Assembly: GCF_003710905.1 (NCBI RefSeq) | Contig: NZ_RHHV01000006.1 | Span: 124,001-188,000 of the forward strand | Reading direction: 5' to 3' | Length of the DNA: 64,000 nt | From: Brevibacillus parabrevis | Lineage (GTDB): Bacteria; Bacillota; Bacilli; Brevibacillales; Brevibacillaceae | Part shown: one piece after another, positions 8,296 through 15,028 of the stretch | Layout: each line of letters begins with the position of its first letter | Position numbering within the stretch: position 1 is the stretch's first letter | The notes under the pieces: generated by a model | Databases searched by the model: none | What the model was told of the DNA's origin: nothing | What the model saw: the letters and a program-made list of their open reading frames with translations, nothing else | Made by a program: the position numbers and the translations under genes

Positions 8296-8742
8296 TTACC
8301 CTTTCATTTTCTTTTCCAGCTCTTTTGCAGCTTTTTTCTTCTGGCACGCCTCTTTTACATCCGTCGGCCATGGCGTACCGCTCATCGATTGCAAGTCCAT
8401 AAACAGTTTCTTATCAGAAGTGACGTGAACTTTCGAATCGGGAAATGCCGTTTTCAGCTTGCCCGCCACTTCTTTTTCAATCGATTGCAGTTTAAAGCGA
8501 TTGAAGTTGCTAACCTTGATGGCGAGGTTCAAATCGTTGTCAATCTGGACAGCAACCACTTCATCGATCCCATCCACTTTAGCGGCAATCGCTTTCGCCT
8601 GCTCTTCCCACTCCGCATGCCGGACAGGCACAGGTGTGCACAACGGCTCTGCCTTGTTCTGTTGCTGTGTCTGCGCATTGTTTTTCCCCGAGCATCCTGT
8701 CATGACCAGCGCGATCGCCAAAATTGCCAGTATCGTACGCAT
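8296..8742 (-). CDS. YhcN/YlaJ family sporulation lipoprotein
   Basis: The start at 8740-8742 follows GGAGG by 7 bases. A lipoprotein signal peptide (M-R-T-I-L-A-I-L-A-I-A-L-V-M-T-G-C) places it on the outer face of a membrane. Residues ~45-130 match the YhcN/YlaJ pattern: alternating hydrophobic strands around V-D-G-I-D-E-V-V-A-V-Q-I-D-N-D and helix K-E-V-A-G-K-L-K-T-A-F-P. In Bacillus these are spore-membrane lipoproteins involved in spore outgrowth or cortex. A CATCCTA element upstream could be a forespore (sigma F/G) -10, at low confidence. Confidence 0.85.
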   Translation of the reverse strand: MRTILAILAIALVMTGCSGKNNAQTQQQNKAEPLCTPVPVRHAEWEEQAKAIAAKVDGIDEVVAVQIDNDLNLAIKVSNFNRFKLQSIEKEVAGKLKTAFPDSKVHVTSDKKLFMDLQSMSGTPWPTDVKEACQKKKAAKELEKKMKG

Positions 8743-8892
8743 GCAAACACCTCCTGACAAGTTATCCTTACTTTAGGATGACCGGAAATGGAGCATGTAT
8801 GAGTGCGGGTTCTTTCCAATATAGAGACGCAGGAGACCGATTTGACCGTCCAGGACTATGTAACTATTTATCCCCGCCTGCGATTTTGGCAT

Positions 8893-8933
8893 AAAAAAAT
8901 GCGGCGGCTCATCTGCATTATTGAGCCGCCGCA
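8893..8933 (-). terminator. Strong minus-strand terminator upstream of the YhcN gene
   Basis: A perfect 12-bp stem TGCGGCGGCTCA/TGAGCCGCCGCA (8900-8911 with 8922-8933) is followed on the minus strand by seven T. It lies 150 bases upstream of the YhcN start, so it either ends a small RNA or attenuates transcription into that gene. Confidence 0.75.
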
Positions 8934-8947
8934 GACCCCAAGAACAT
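8918..8947 (-). CDS. Possible 9-aa leader peptide
   Basis: TTGGAGG with 7-base spacing precedes an ATG encoding M-F-L-G-S-A-A-A-Q and a TAA. The ORF runs into the upstream arm of the terminator hairpin, as leader peptides of attenuators do. Chance occurrence cannot be excluded. Confidence 0.25.
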   Translation of the reverse strand: MFLGSAAAQ

Positions 8948-9021
8948 TGCGAGTCCTCCAATAGGATATACCAAATATGGCTTTGTAAGCGATAGGAGAT
9001 CACTGGATGGCTTTTGGTGAA

Positions 9022-9073
9022 CAAAAAAAAATCCCAGCCGCTGCTTCCGGCCGGGGCGTACGGGGTAGTACGC
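9022..9073 (-). ncRNA. Candidate small RNA 3' end with C-rich hairpin loop
   Basis: On the minus strand a GCGTAC/GTACGC hairpin with loop TACCCC is followed directly by a CCCGGCCG/CGGCTGGG stem and a run of nine T. A C-rich loop next to a terminator is a common design of Firmicute trans-acting small RNAs. The 5' end and promoter are not clear. Confidence 0.35.
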
Positions 9074-9135
9074 ATATGTCATACGTGAATGATTTCATGA
9101 TATAGGACAATAGAACTCGCAACAACCATCACTTT

Positions 9136-9151
9136 TAGGTAATAATACCTA
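9136..9151. repeat. 16-bp inverted repeat, possible operator
   Basis: TAGGTA-ATAA-TACCTA is a perfect palindrome with a 4-base centre in an AT-rich intergenic stretch. No binding protein can be named. Confidence 0.35.
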
Positions 9152-9419
9152 TGAATGGAACAAAAAAATAGCGCCGACCTATCTGCCTGAATTAAGTCGA
9201 ACGCATTCAATCCCCAAGTTGGATTATACTAGCTAGCTTGGATTACTTTTCTATTATCTACGGAATTGGTCGATCATACCATGCGAAAATTATGGTAACA
9301 AACGCAATACTTTCCGCTTGATTTTGTTTCGTGTCGCTTTGAATCGTAGCGCTTTTCCAATATTTTCGGCAAAGATGCTTTTATGGTATGCTAGTTTTGC
9401 CATAAAAAGGAGTGAGACG

Positions 9420-10097
9420 ATGAATCGCGATCAATGGACAGCTGTAGATGAATATTTTACGACGAAACTGGTTTCAGCAGATCCTGTACTGGACGCCGTT
9501 TTGGAACACAACGCAGCATCTGGCCTTCCGCCAATCGACGTGGCCCCCAACCAGGGGAAGTTCCTGCACTTGCTCGCCCAGATTCAAGGGGCACGCTCCA
9601 TTCTGGAGATTGGTACACTCGGTGGCTACAGCACGATTTGGCTCGCTCGCGCCTTGCCTCAAGACGGCCGCCTGATCACGCTCGAAGCCGCACCGAAGCA
9701 TGCAGAGGTAGCAAAAGCGAACATTGCTCGTGCCGGACTCGAATCGCTGGTGGAAATCCGCCTTGGCGACGCTCTGGACAGCCTCTCCGCTCTCGATCGC
9801 GAAAATCAAGGACCGTTCGACCTGATCTTTATTGATGCAGACAAGAAGAACAACCCGGACTACTTCCGCTATGCGCTCAAATTCTCGCGCAAAGGCAGTG
9901 TGATCATCACGGATAATGTCGTGAGAAAAGGTGCGGTCATCGACGAAACGAGCACCGATCCTAACATCCTCGGCGTTCGCCAGTTCGCCGATCTCGTTGC
10001 CGCAGAGCCAAGAGTGAGTGCGACTGCCATTCAAACAGTCGGCAGCAAAGGCTACGACGGTTTTGCCATCGCCCTGGTGACAGCAGATCCTAACTAA
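9420..10097 (+). CDS. SAM-dependent O-methyltransferase, family 3
   Basis: The ATG at 9420 follows AAAAGGAG by 7 bases. The 225-residue protein has motif I I-L-E-I-G-T-L-G-G-Y-S-T (~63), the acidic adenosine-binding L-I-T-L-E (~88), and D-L-I-F-I-D-A-D-K-K-N-N (~138) with I-I-T-D-N-V-V (~165), whose Asp/Asn residues bind the divalent metal in caffeoyl-CoA/catechol O-methyltransferase relatives. It methylates a vicinal hydroxyl of an unknown aromatic or related substrate in the cytoplasm. Monocistronic, ending at a bidirectional terminator. Confidence 0.9.
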   Translation: MNRDQWTAVDEYFTTKLVSADPVLDAVLEHNAASGLPPIDVAPNQGKFLHLLAQIQGARSILEIGTLGGYSTIWLARALPQDGRLITLEAAPKHAEVAKANIARAGLESLVEIRLGDALDSLSALDRENQGPFDLIFIDADKKNNPDYFRYALKFSRKGSVIITDNVVRKGAVIDETSTDPNILGVRQFADLVAAEPRVSATAIQTVGSKGYDGFAIALVTADPN

Positions 10098-10114
10098 CAC
10101 ACATCTCCCAATAA

Positions 10115-10148
10115 AAACCCGTCCGATGCTGAGCGCACAGACGGGTTT
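10115..10148. terminator. Bidirectional terminator between convergent genes
   Basis: A 9-bp stem AAACCCGTC/GACGGGTTT (10115-10123 with 10140-10148), with T-rich flanks on both strands, separates the O-methyltransferase from the lipoprotein gene. Confidence 0.8.
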
Positions 10149-10151
10149 CGT

Positions 10152-10619
10152 TCATTGCAGACCGATTTGGGATTTGACTTGCAGTTTGCCATCCAGGAAT
10201 GCCAAACTGGCACTGCTTCCGAGCGTTTCTCCTTCATACATGTAGACGACAGCATGATGCTGCTCCCCTTTGTTCCCTGCTTCCGACAGCAGCTCGCCTT
10301 CTCCCCCAATGATCCCCGTTGCTTCCTCATACGTCATGCCGTTTTCGATCTTGTCAAAGGCAGCCTTGGAAATCTTCGTTTTTTCATTGGCAGCAGAAGC
10401 CGACGCTGCATTGGTCGGCGAGGAAGTTTCCGAAGAACTTGCCTGTGTTCCCGCAGCGGGTGTTTCTGCTGGTGCAGCGGCAGTCGAAGTCGCATTGGTC
10501 GGTGCGGAACTTTCAGAAGAGCTTGCCTGCGTTCCCGCAGTTGGCGTTTCCGCTGGTGCAGAAGCGCAACCTGTCAGTCCCAGTCCGATACTGAGTAGCA
10601 ATGCACATATTTTTTTCAC
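10152..10619 (-). CDS. Lipoprotein with duplicated linker and SmpA/OmlA-like domain
   Basis: A GTG at 10617-10619, ten bases after GGGGG, gives V-K-K-I-C-A-L-L-L-S-I-G-L-G-L-T-G-C, a lipoprotein signal ending at Cys. Residues ~20-77 form a Ser/Ala/Thr/Pro-rich spacer of two near-identical 28-residue units (A-P-A-E-T-P-x-A-G-T-Q-A-S-S-S-E). Residues ~85-155 begin K-A-A-F-D-K-I-E-N-G-M-T-Y-E-E-A and resemble small SmpA/OmlA or DUF3862-type domains with their N-G-M-T-x-x-E-V helix. It is surface-exposed; its role is unknown. Confidence 0.75.
   Translation of the reverse strand: MKKICALLLSIGLGLTGCASAPAETPTAGTQASSSESSAPTNATSTAAAPAETPAAGTQASSSETSSPTNAASASAANEKTKISKAAFDKIENGMTYEEATGIIGGEGELLSEAGNKGEQHHAVVYMYEGETLGSSASLAFLDGKLQVKSQIGLQ
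10408..10567. repeat. 84-bp tandem duplication inside the lipoprotein gene
   Basis: Two adjacent copies starting GCATTGGTCGG at 10408 and 10492 encode the two 28-residue linker units. The unit length is a multiple of three, so copy number can change without breaking the frame. Confidence 0.8.
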
Positions 10620-10745
10620 GGTAACCAATCCCCCTTTTCATCTCTACACCTTAATCCAAAATATTACCAGTTTCATGAGAATATTTTCCTAATTGGCGAC
10701 CTTTTTCCAAGCAGAGACAAGCAGGGAATACAATCGGAATAATTG

Positions 10746-10774
10746 TTGACAAAAATTTATTTTTGTGTTATATT
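10746..10774 (+). promoter_or_regulatory. Strong sigma-A promoter of the YkgJ-type gene
   Basis: Consensus -35 TTGACA (10746-10751) and -10 TATATT (10769-10774) at exactly 17 bases spacing, in an AT-rich context. Confidence 0.85.
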
Positions 10775-10866
10775 AAAATATTTAATCATTTACATCAGCT
10801 TTTAAACCTTTCATACTATTCTTTACGCAAGGGACAGCGAAGAACTGGATGAAAGGATGTGCTGTA

Positions 10867-11214
10867 ATGAACACATTGCCATGTCAGGGCTGCAAAGGCT
10901 TATGCTGTGGCCCGGTACCCATCACTGACAAGGAACGAAAGCTCATACATAAAAAGCTGAAAGCCATGCCGAAAAAGCTCCGCGAAGGCTTGGCGCATCA
11001 GCAGCGCTTTCCCGGCACCTGCATTTTCTACGACGTCAATCACGATCGTTGCGGCATTCATTCGTTTCGTCCAGACGTTTGCCGCCTGTTTGGCTATCAC
11101 GAAGACCTCGTCTGTTTTCGCAAACCGGAACTGGCGACAAAAGGGAAAGCGCCGATCAAAGAACGACATGTCGGCTACCTCTCGATCGATTTTACGTGGA
11201 AAGATTTTCAGTGA
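10867..11214 (+). CDS. YkgJ family cysteine-cluster protein
   Basis: The 115-residue product (start 10867, AAAGGA 9 bases upstream) opens with C-Q-G-C-K-G-L-C-C-G and continues with G-T-C-I-F-Y, H-D-R-C-G-I-H and R-P-D-V-C-R-L-F-G. This is the conserved cysteine set of the YkgJ family, believed to bind zinc or an Fe-S cluster. It is cytoplasmic and of unknown function. A consensus promoter lies 93 bases upstream. Confidence 0.85.
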   Translation: MNTLPCQGCKGLCCGPVPITDKERKLIHKKLKAMPKKLREGLAHQQRFPGTCIFYDVNHDRCGIHSFRPDVCRLFGYHEDLVCFRKPELATKGKAPIKERHVGYLSIDFTWKDFQ

Positions 11215-11298
11215 CGTATCTAGGCTGGACGTAAGGTGACACGGCGCAGGGATTGCAAGCATGGAAGTGCCAGGAAATATTCGGGAGGTGCCAGTCAA

Positions 11299-11496
11299 AT
11301 GGAACCGTTCATCGGGTTTGTCATTCTCGCCTTTCTTGCCATCCTGCTGTTTCTCGTACTGGAAAGGCTGGTCGAACGCGCCGTGCATCCCCAGCATTTT
11401 TGGGCGGGTGCGATCATGAAAACGGTCATTTTCTTGTTGGTTTGTGCAAGCGTCTATTTGTCGCTGCCTTGGTTTAGCGACCTGTTCTCATCCTGA
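11299..11496 (+). CDS. Small two-helix membrane protein
   Basis: The ATG at 11299 follows GGGAGG by 10 bases. The 65-residue product has two hydrophobic segments (~4-22 and ~40-58) joined by a short charged loop L-V-E-R-A-V-H-P-Q-H. It lies 84 bases after the YkgJ gene and probably shares its transcript. Function unknown. Confidence 0.65.
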   Translation: MEPFIGFVILAFLAILLFLVLERLVERAVHPQHFWAGAIMKTVIFLLVCASVYLSLPWFSDLFSS

Positions 11497-11513
11497 TTTG
11501 GCAAGTCCAACAA

Positions 11514-11541
11514 AAACCCGCCCTTTGCACAGGACGGGTTT
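11514..11541 (+). terminator. Terminator after the small membrane protein gene
   Basis: AAACCCG/CGGGTTT outer arms plus inner CC/GG pairing; also A-rich before the stem, so it can act in both directions. Confidence 0.75.
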
Positions 11542-11594
11542 GGATCGCAAGCAGACCATGTCGGGCTTGCCTGCTGCTTTTTAGGAAGCTGCTT

Positions 11595-12110
11595 TTATTT
11601 CCAATGCTGCTGAATGTACGCATCGCGGCCGGACTTTTCCCGGTCTTCCTTGTAATGCTTCGGGTTTTTCTTGTGGTAGCCTTGGTGATATTCTTCGGCG
11701 GGATAAAAAACGGACGCAGGCAAAATATCCGTGACGATTGGCTTGGAGAAGCGACCGCTCGCCGCCAGCGCTTGTTTCGATGCGACCGCCAGCTCATGCT
11801 GCTTTTCGTTATGGGTAAAAATCGCGGTGCGATATTGGCTGCCCCGATCGTGAAACTGTCCATCCGGGTCAGTCGGATCGATTTGCTGCCAAAACAGCTC
11901 CAGCAGTCTTTCATATGGAAACAACTCGGGATCGAACGTAATCTCGACCGCTTCCCAGTGTCCGGTTTCGCCTGTTTTTACTTGTTCATAGGTCGGGTTT
12001 TCCACCGTTCCCCCGGTATACCCGGAGATGATGCCTCCGATGCCCGGCAGCTCATCAAACGGTGTCACCATGCACCAGAAGCATCCGCCTGCAAATGTCG
12101 CTTTTTCCAT
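11595..12110 (-). CDS. msrA: Peptide-methionine (S)-S-oxide reductase MsrA
   Basis: MsrA repairs methionine-S-sulfoxide in proteins using thioredoxin. The 171-residue protein carries the active-site G-C-F-W-C at 9-13 (catalytic Cys10), Y-T-G-G near 31 and H-D-R-G-S-Q-Y-R at ~87. Its C-terminus (Q-Q-H-W-K) lacks a resolving cysteine, so Cys13 may resolve. RBS GGAGG is well placed. It is divergent from the free-methionine-(R)-sulfoxide reductase gene across 198 bases. Confidence 0.97.
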   Translation of the reverse strand: MEKATFAGGCFWCMVTPFDELPGIGGIISGYTGGTVENPTYEQVKTGETGHWEAVEITFDPELFPYERLLELFWQQIDPTDPDGQFHDRGSQYRTAIFTHNEKQHELAVASKQALAASGRFSKPIVTDILPASVFYPAEEYHQGYHKKNPKHYKEDREKSGRDAYIQQHWK

Positions 12111-12308
12111 CTGTATTTCCTCCAGTCCCAGCTACAGGTAGTCTCCATGTTCTGCTCTCATTCATTGTACAAGAGCTTTCGGCTCGCTTCTAGGAAAAAG
12201 TGGGCAACAAATCTGCTCGTCCATAGAATCTCGTGAAGCCAATGCCCTCAGGATGTTTTATAATATCTGAGTAAAGCCATAGACAATTAGCTGTTAGGAG
12301 GACCATCC

Positions 12309-12788
12309 ATGTTCCAAGTCGAAAAATTTCAAGGAAATAGAGAAGAGCAATACGAACTGGTCATCAAGCAGTTGGAAGCCTTGCTCGCTGGCGAGTCCAA
12401 TCAGGTTGCCAATCTGGCCAATGCCGCAGCGCTGCTGAACCAGTTTTTTGAGGAAGTCAACTGGGTGGGCTTTTATCTGAACGACGGAAATGAACTCGTG
12501 CTCGGTCCGTTCCAAGGACTGCCTGCATGCGTGCGCATCCCGTTCGGAAAAGGCGTATGCGGCACCGCCGCGCAGAAGCAGGAAACGGTTCGCGTAGAGG
12601 ATGTGCACTTGTTTCCAGGGCATATCGCGTGCGATGCAGCTTCCGAGTCGGAGATCGTCGTCCCGATCGTAAAAGACGGACAACTGCTCGGCGTCCTCGA
12701 CATCGACAGCCCGCGCAAAAACCGTTTTGACGAAATCGATCAAGCTTATTTGGAAAAGTTCGTCCAGGCGCTCGTGCGTTTTTTGTGA
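12309..12788 (+). CDS. Free methionine-(R)-sulfoxide reductase (GAF domain, fRMsr/YtsP type)
   Basis: A single-GAF-domain protein of 159 residues that reduces the R epimer of free methionine sulfoxide. The signature is complete: N-W-V-G-F-Y-L (~52), L-G-P-F-Q-G-L-P-A-C (~65), G-K-G-V-C-G-T-A (~82) and F-P-G-H-I-A-C-D-A-A-S-E-S-E-I-V-V-P (~101), including the three cysteines used in catalysis. RBS TTAGGAGG precedes the ATG. With divergent msrA it covers complementary stereochemistry of methionine oxidation. Confidence 0.93.
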   Translation: MFQVEKFQGNREEQYELVIKQLEALLAGESNQVANLANAAALLNQFFEEVNWVGFYLNDGNELVLGPFQGLPACVRIPFGKGVCGTAAQKQETVRVEDVHLFPGHIACDAASESEIVVPIVKDGQLLGVLDIDSPRKNRFDEIDQAYLEKFVQALVRFL

Positions 12789-12810
12789 TCGCGCCTTCTT
12801 TTCCACGCGA

Positions 12811-12840
12811 AAAAAGAGCAGGCTTCCTTCTGCTCTTTTT
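12811..12840. terminator. Bidirectional terminator
   Basis: A perfect 11-bp stem AAAAAGAGCAG/CTGCTCTTTTT (12811-12821 with 12830-12840) between the convergent fRMsr and 96-aa genes. Confidence 0.9.
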
Positions 12841-12854
12841 TTCATGGCGATTTG

Positions 12855-13145
12855 TTATTTTCGGTAGTAGTGCTTGGCCCATTCGTTTTGGATTTGCTTT
12901 TTTGACTTTGCTCTCACTCGCGGCACCTGGCTCGTTTCCCATTCGCGGATGGCAGCCGCAAGAGTTCGGTAGAAGCGAAAATCGTTGATGTCCCAGGAGC
13001 AAAACAGCTTGCGATACATCGCGCCGATAGAAATGCCTTTCTGGTATCTGCGAACAGCCTTGCTCGCCAACCTTTTGGCATATCGCTTGCCTGGTCCCGT
13101 CTGATCTTTGACAACTGGAAAGTGCTTGTAGCTTCTGCTCATCAT
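12855..13145 (-). CDS. Basic hypothetical protein, 96 aa
   Basis: The protein begins M-M-S-R-S-Y-K-H-F-P and is rich in Lys, Arg, Tyr and Trp (predicted strongly basic), with a C-terminal W-A-K-H-Y-Y-R-K. Composition suggests nucleic-acid or ribosome contact, but no family with known function is recognised. AGGAGG precedes tandem ATG codons; the second is better spaced. It is preceded by an unusually long leader (to ~13415) containing short ORFs. Confidence 0.7.
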   Translation of the reverse strand: MMSRSYKHFPVVKDQTGPGKRYAKRLASKAVRRYQKGISIGAMYRKLFCSWDINDFRFYRTLAAAIREWETSQVPRVRAKSKKQIQNEWAKHYYRK

Positions 13146-13163
13146 TAACCTCCTTTTGGAAGC

Positions 13164-13190
13164 TAATGACCGTAATTTGTCTCCTTCATC
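13164..13190 (-). CDS. Possible 8-codon ORF with consensus RBS
   Basis: AAAGGAGG with 6-base spacing precedes an ATG encoding M-K-E-T-N-Y-G-H and a TAG, 19 bases before the first ATG of the 96-aa gene. It may couple translation or serve as a leader peptide. Confidence 0.3.
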
Positions 13191-13684
13191 GACGCCCTCC
13201 TTTCCAGACGCTCCTGGTTCTTACGTGCCCGTTGCTAGTACCGCCTACAGTCTCAGCGGGCAAACAGCTTCCCGCATCACTTGCGCAAATGCTCCGACAG
13301 CTGCGTAAGCAGAGTGCCCCATTCTAAAGAAACAGCGCCAAAATCGAGCACACTTCTCGTCTCCTTTCTCCCCTTTTTGCGTTTTCCGTCGCACATCGTT
13401 GGATGCAAAGCGTAAAGAAGTTCTTTTTATATTACCACCATCTTCCACGTTTTCAAAATAAACAGACCGCGATAAGCAAAAGGAAGCTTTTTATGATCAT
13501 CATGAAAATATTTCGCTGTCGCTGGAAAATAGAGATGATTTTCGATCGCTCTTGTTGTAATATTATCCCAACTCCAAATCAACTGACAAAGGAATGATGC
13601 TGACGCCATTCGCTCTGCTACTAGGCGTTCTTTTGCCTTCCCGGCTGACAGCCACACTACTTCGGATGTAAAAAGGAGACTGCC
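13191..13684. other. Intergenic region: leader of the 96-aa gene and promoter area
   Basis: The minus strand has a possible promoter TTGAAA-N16-TAATAT around 13433-13461 and would give a leader of about 270 bases before the 96-aa gene. Besides the 8-codon ORF there is a GTG-started 9-codon ORF (M-C-S-I-L-A-L-F-L) after AAAGGAG near 13360. The right part (13460-13670) shows no gene; the GNAT RBS is at 13671. Confidence 0.4.
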
Positions 13685-14209
13685 ATGTCCAATCCATTGA
13701 CCAGCCAACACTTGACTCTCACCAAACTGGCTCCGCCCGACTGGGAATTGATTCGCTCCATTTACACCAATCCGGTCCTCATGCAGCATATCGGCTCCCC
13801 TATGAGCGAGGAAGCGATCCGAAGCAACTTTGCGAAAGAGTTGGCTCCGTGGACTCTCGACTCCACCCACTGGCTCACCTGGATCATTCGCGAAACAGAC
13901 ACCGGAAACGACGTTGGCTTGATCAGCATCTGCACCCGTGATCGTGACGTGCTCACTGCGGAAGTAGGCTTTATTATTTTGGATACGCACAAAGGCAAAG
14001 GCTATGCAACCGAAGCGCTTGCTTTTGTCCTGGACCACGCCGCCCATGCATATGGCTTCCGAAAATTCACAGCTGTTTGTTCCGAAGAGCACGCAGCTTC
14101 CAGAAAGGTGTTGGAAAAGGCGGGAATGAAGCTGGATAAAATCGTGCCGGAACATACTGAAATTGCTGGCACCATGGTGAATGACTGTTTTTATTCGTTG
14201 GAAAAATGA
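13685..14209 (+). CDS. GNAT family N-acetyltransferase, RimJ/RimL type
   Basis: The 174-residue protein follows the RimJ/RimL layout: N-terminal L-T-S-Q-H-L-T-L-T-K-L, E-V-G-F-I-I-L (~97), the acetyl-CoA-binding H-K-G-K-G-Y-A-T-E-A (~106) and A-A-S-R-K-V-L-E-K-A-G-M (~138). It transfers acetyl from acetyl-CoA to an amine of an unknown substrate. RBS AAAAGGAG. The following secreted-protein gene starts 48 bases downstream with its own RBS. Confidence 0.9.
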   Translation: MSNPLTSQHLTLTKLAPPDWELIRSIYTNPVLMQHIGSPMSEEAIRSNFAKELAPWTLDSTHWLTWIIRETDTGNDVGLISICTRDRDVLTAEVGFIILDTHKGKGYATEALAFVLDHAAHAYGFRKFTAVCSEEHAASRKVLEKAGMKLDKIVPEHTEIAGTMVNDCFYSLEK

Positions 14210-14257
14210 ATGGTTGTTGAAAAGATAACGGCCCCGTTCGCATAAGGAGAGGTACTA

Positions 14258-14809
14258 ATGAAGCTCTGGCAACAAATGATCATCGTCATTGGCTTACTGC
14301 TATTTGGCAGCCTGCCTGTCTTCGCTGCATTCGAAAACGAGCCAGCAGACAGGAGTGCGTACGAAAGCTATCGTCCATATGAATCTTCCGCAAATGCACA
14401 AAAATTCCTTGCCCATACCGTGAAACATCTGTCTGAGGGAACCATGGGCGGCAGCATCCCTTTACAGACGACGCGCGACGAGCTGCAAGCAAACTATGGT
14501 TTGCAGGAAAGCGAAATCGTATCGCCAGTCCCGAACGCCCATTTTTTTGAGTGGGACGGCTACCGTTACTTCCTCAATCGGATCAATGGCGAATCGACTG
14601 TCATGGTCATCCAAGCTCCCTTTGCCCCGCTGACAAAAGAGGAAATTTTTGAAGTGGTTGGCGATCAGCCTTGGTATGGCGGCAAAAGGCAACACCAGAT
14701 CATTTACAAGCTGGATCGCTACATGCTCATATTTACCCACACGGATTCCAAGGAGCAAGTCTACTATAATAGCGTTATGATCAGCCCTCTGGACCCTACC
14801 AAAAAATAA
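14258..14809 (+). CDS. Secreted protein of unknown function
   Basis: A Sec signal peptide (hydrophobic ~6-20, cleavage after V-F-A-A) precedes a ~160-residue extracellular domain of mixed strands with several aromatic residues (F-F-E-W-D-G-Y-R-Y-F). No cysteine and no catalytic motif is seen, and I do not recognise the family. AAGGAGAGG lies before the ATG, and a strong terminator follows. Confidence 0.7.
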   Translation: MKLWQQMIIVIGLLLFGSLPVFAAFENEPADRSAYESYRPYESSANAQKFLAHTVKHLSEGTMGGSIPLQTTRDELQANYGLQESEIVSPVPNAHFFEWDGYRYFLNRINGESTVMVIQAPFAPLTKEEIFEVVGDQPWYGGKRQHQIIYKLDRYMLIFTHTDSKEQVYYNSVMISPLDPTKK

Positions 14810-14823
14810 GCATGAAACGTGAC

Positions 14824-14852
14824 CAACCCCCGTGCTGTTGACGGGGGTTTCT
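14824..14852 (+). terminator. Terminator of the secreted protein gene
   Basis: Stem AACCCCCGT/ACGGGGGTT (14825-14833 with 14841-14849) followed by TTTCTTG. Confidence 0.85.
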
Positions 14853-15028
14853 TGTACTTTACATTTGTTTCCACGCACGCCGCCCCATCCATCTGATGCT
14901 TGTATAGCCTGCAAACACTCAGTAAAGATAAGCACGGTCATGTGTTGATTCAGCTCTCCGCTTCCCATTCTCGCTTAAACGCAATTGCCTTGCTCTATTT
15001 CTTTAATCGGTTCGGGACTGTTTCAGGT

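Larger units (their letters stand above)
8743..9419. other. 677-base intergenic region with several hairpins
   Basis: No convincing protein gene of ordinary length. On the minus strand it contains two intrinsic-terminator-like hairpins (8893-8933, 9022-9055), a hairpin with a C-rich loop (9056-9073) and a 9-codon ORF with a good RBS (8918-8947). A 16-bp palindrome lies at 9136-9151. The right end carries the promoter and RBS of the plus-strand O-methyltransferase. Confidence 0.6.

Noticed and set aside
8773..9075. A 100-codon minus-strand ORF
   Set aside because: It contains two terminator hairpins and has no RBS or family; better read as structured non-coding DNA.
13245..13448. A 67-codon minus-strand ORF in the 13-kb gap
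   Set aside because: Its start lies in the predicted promoter, it has no RBS, and no domain is seen.
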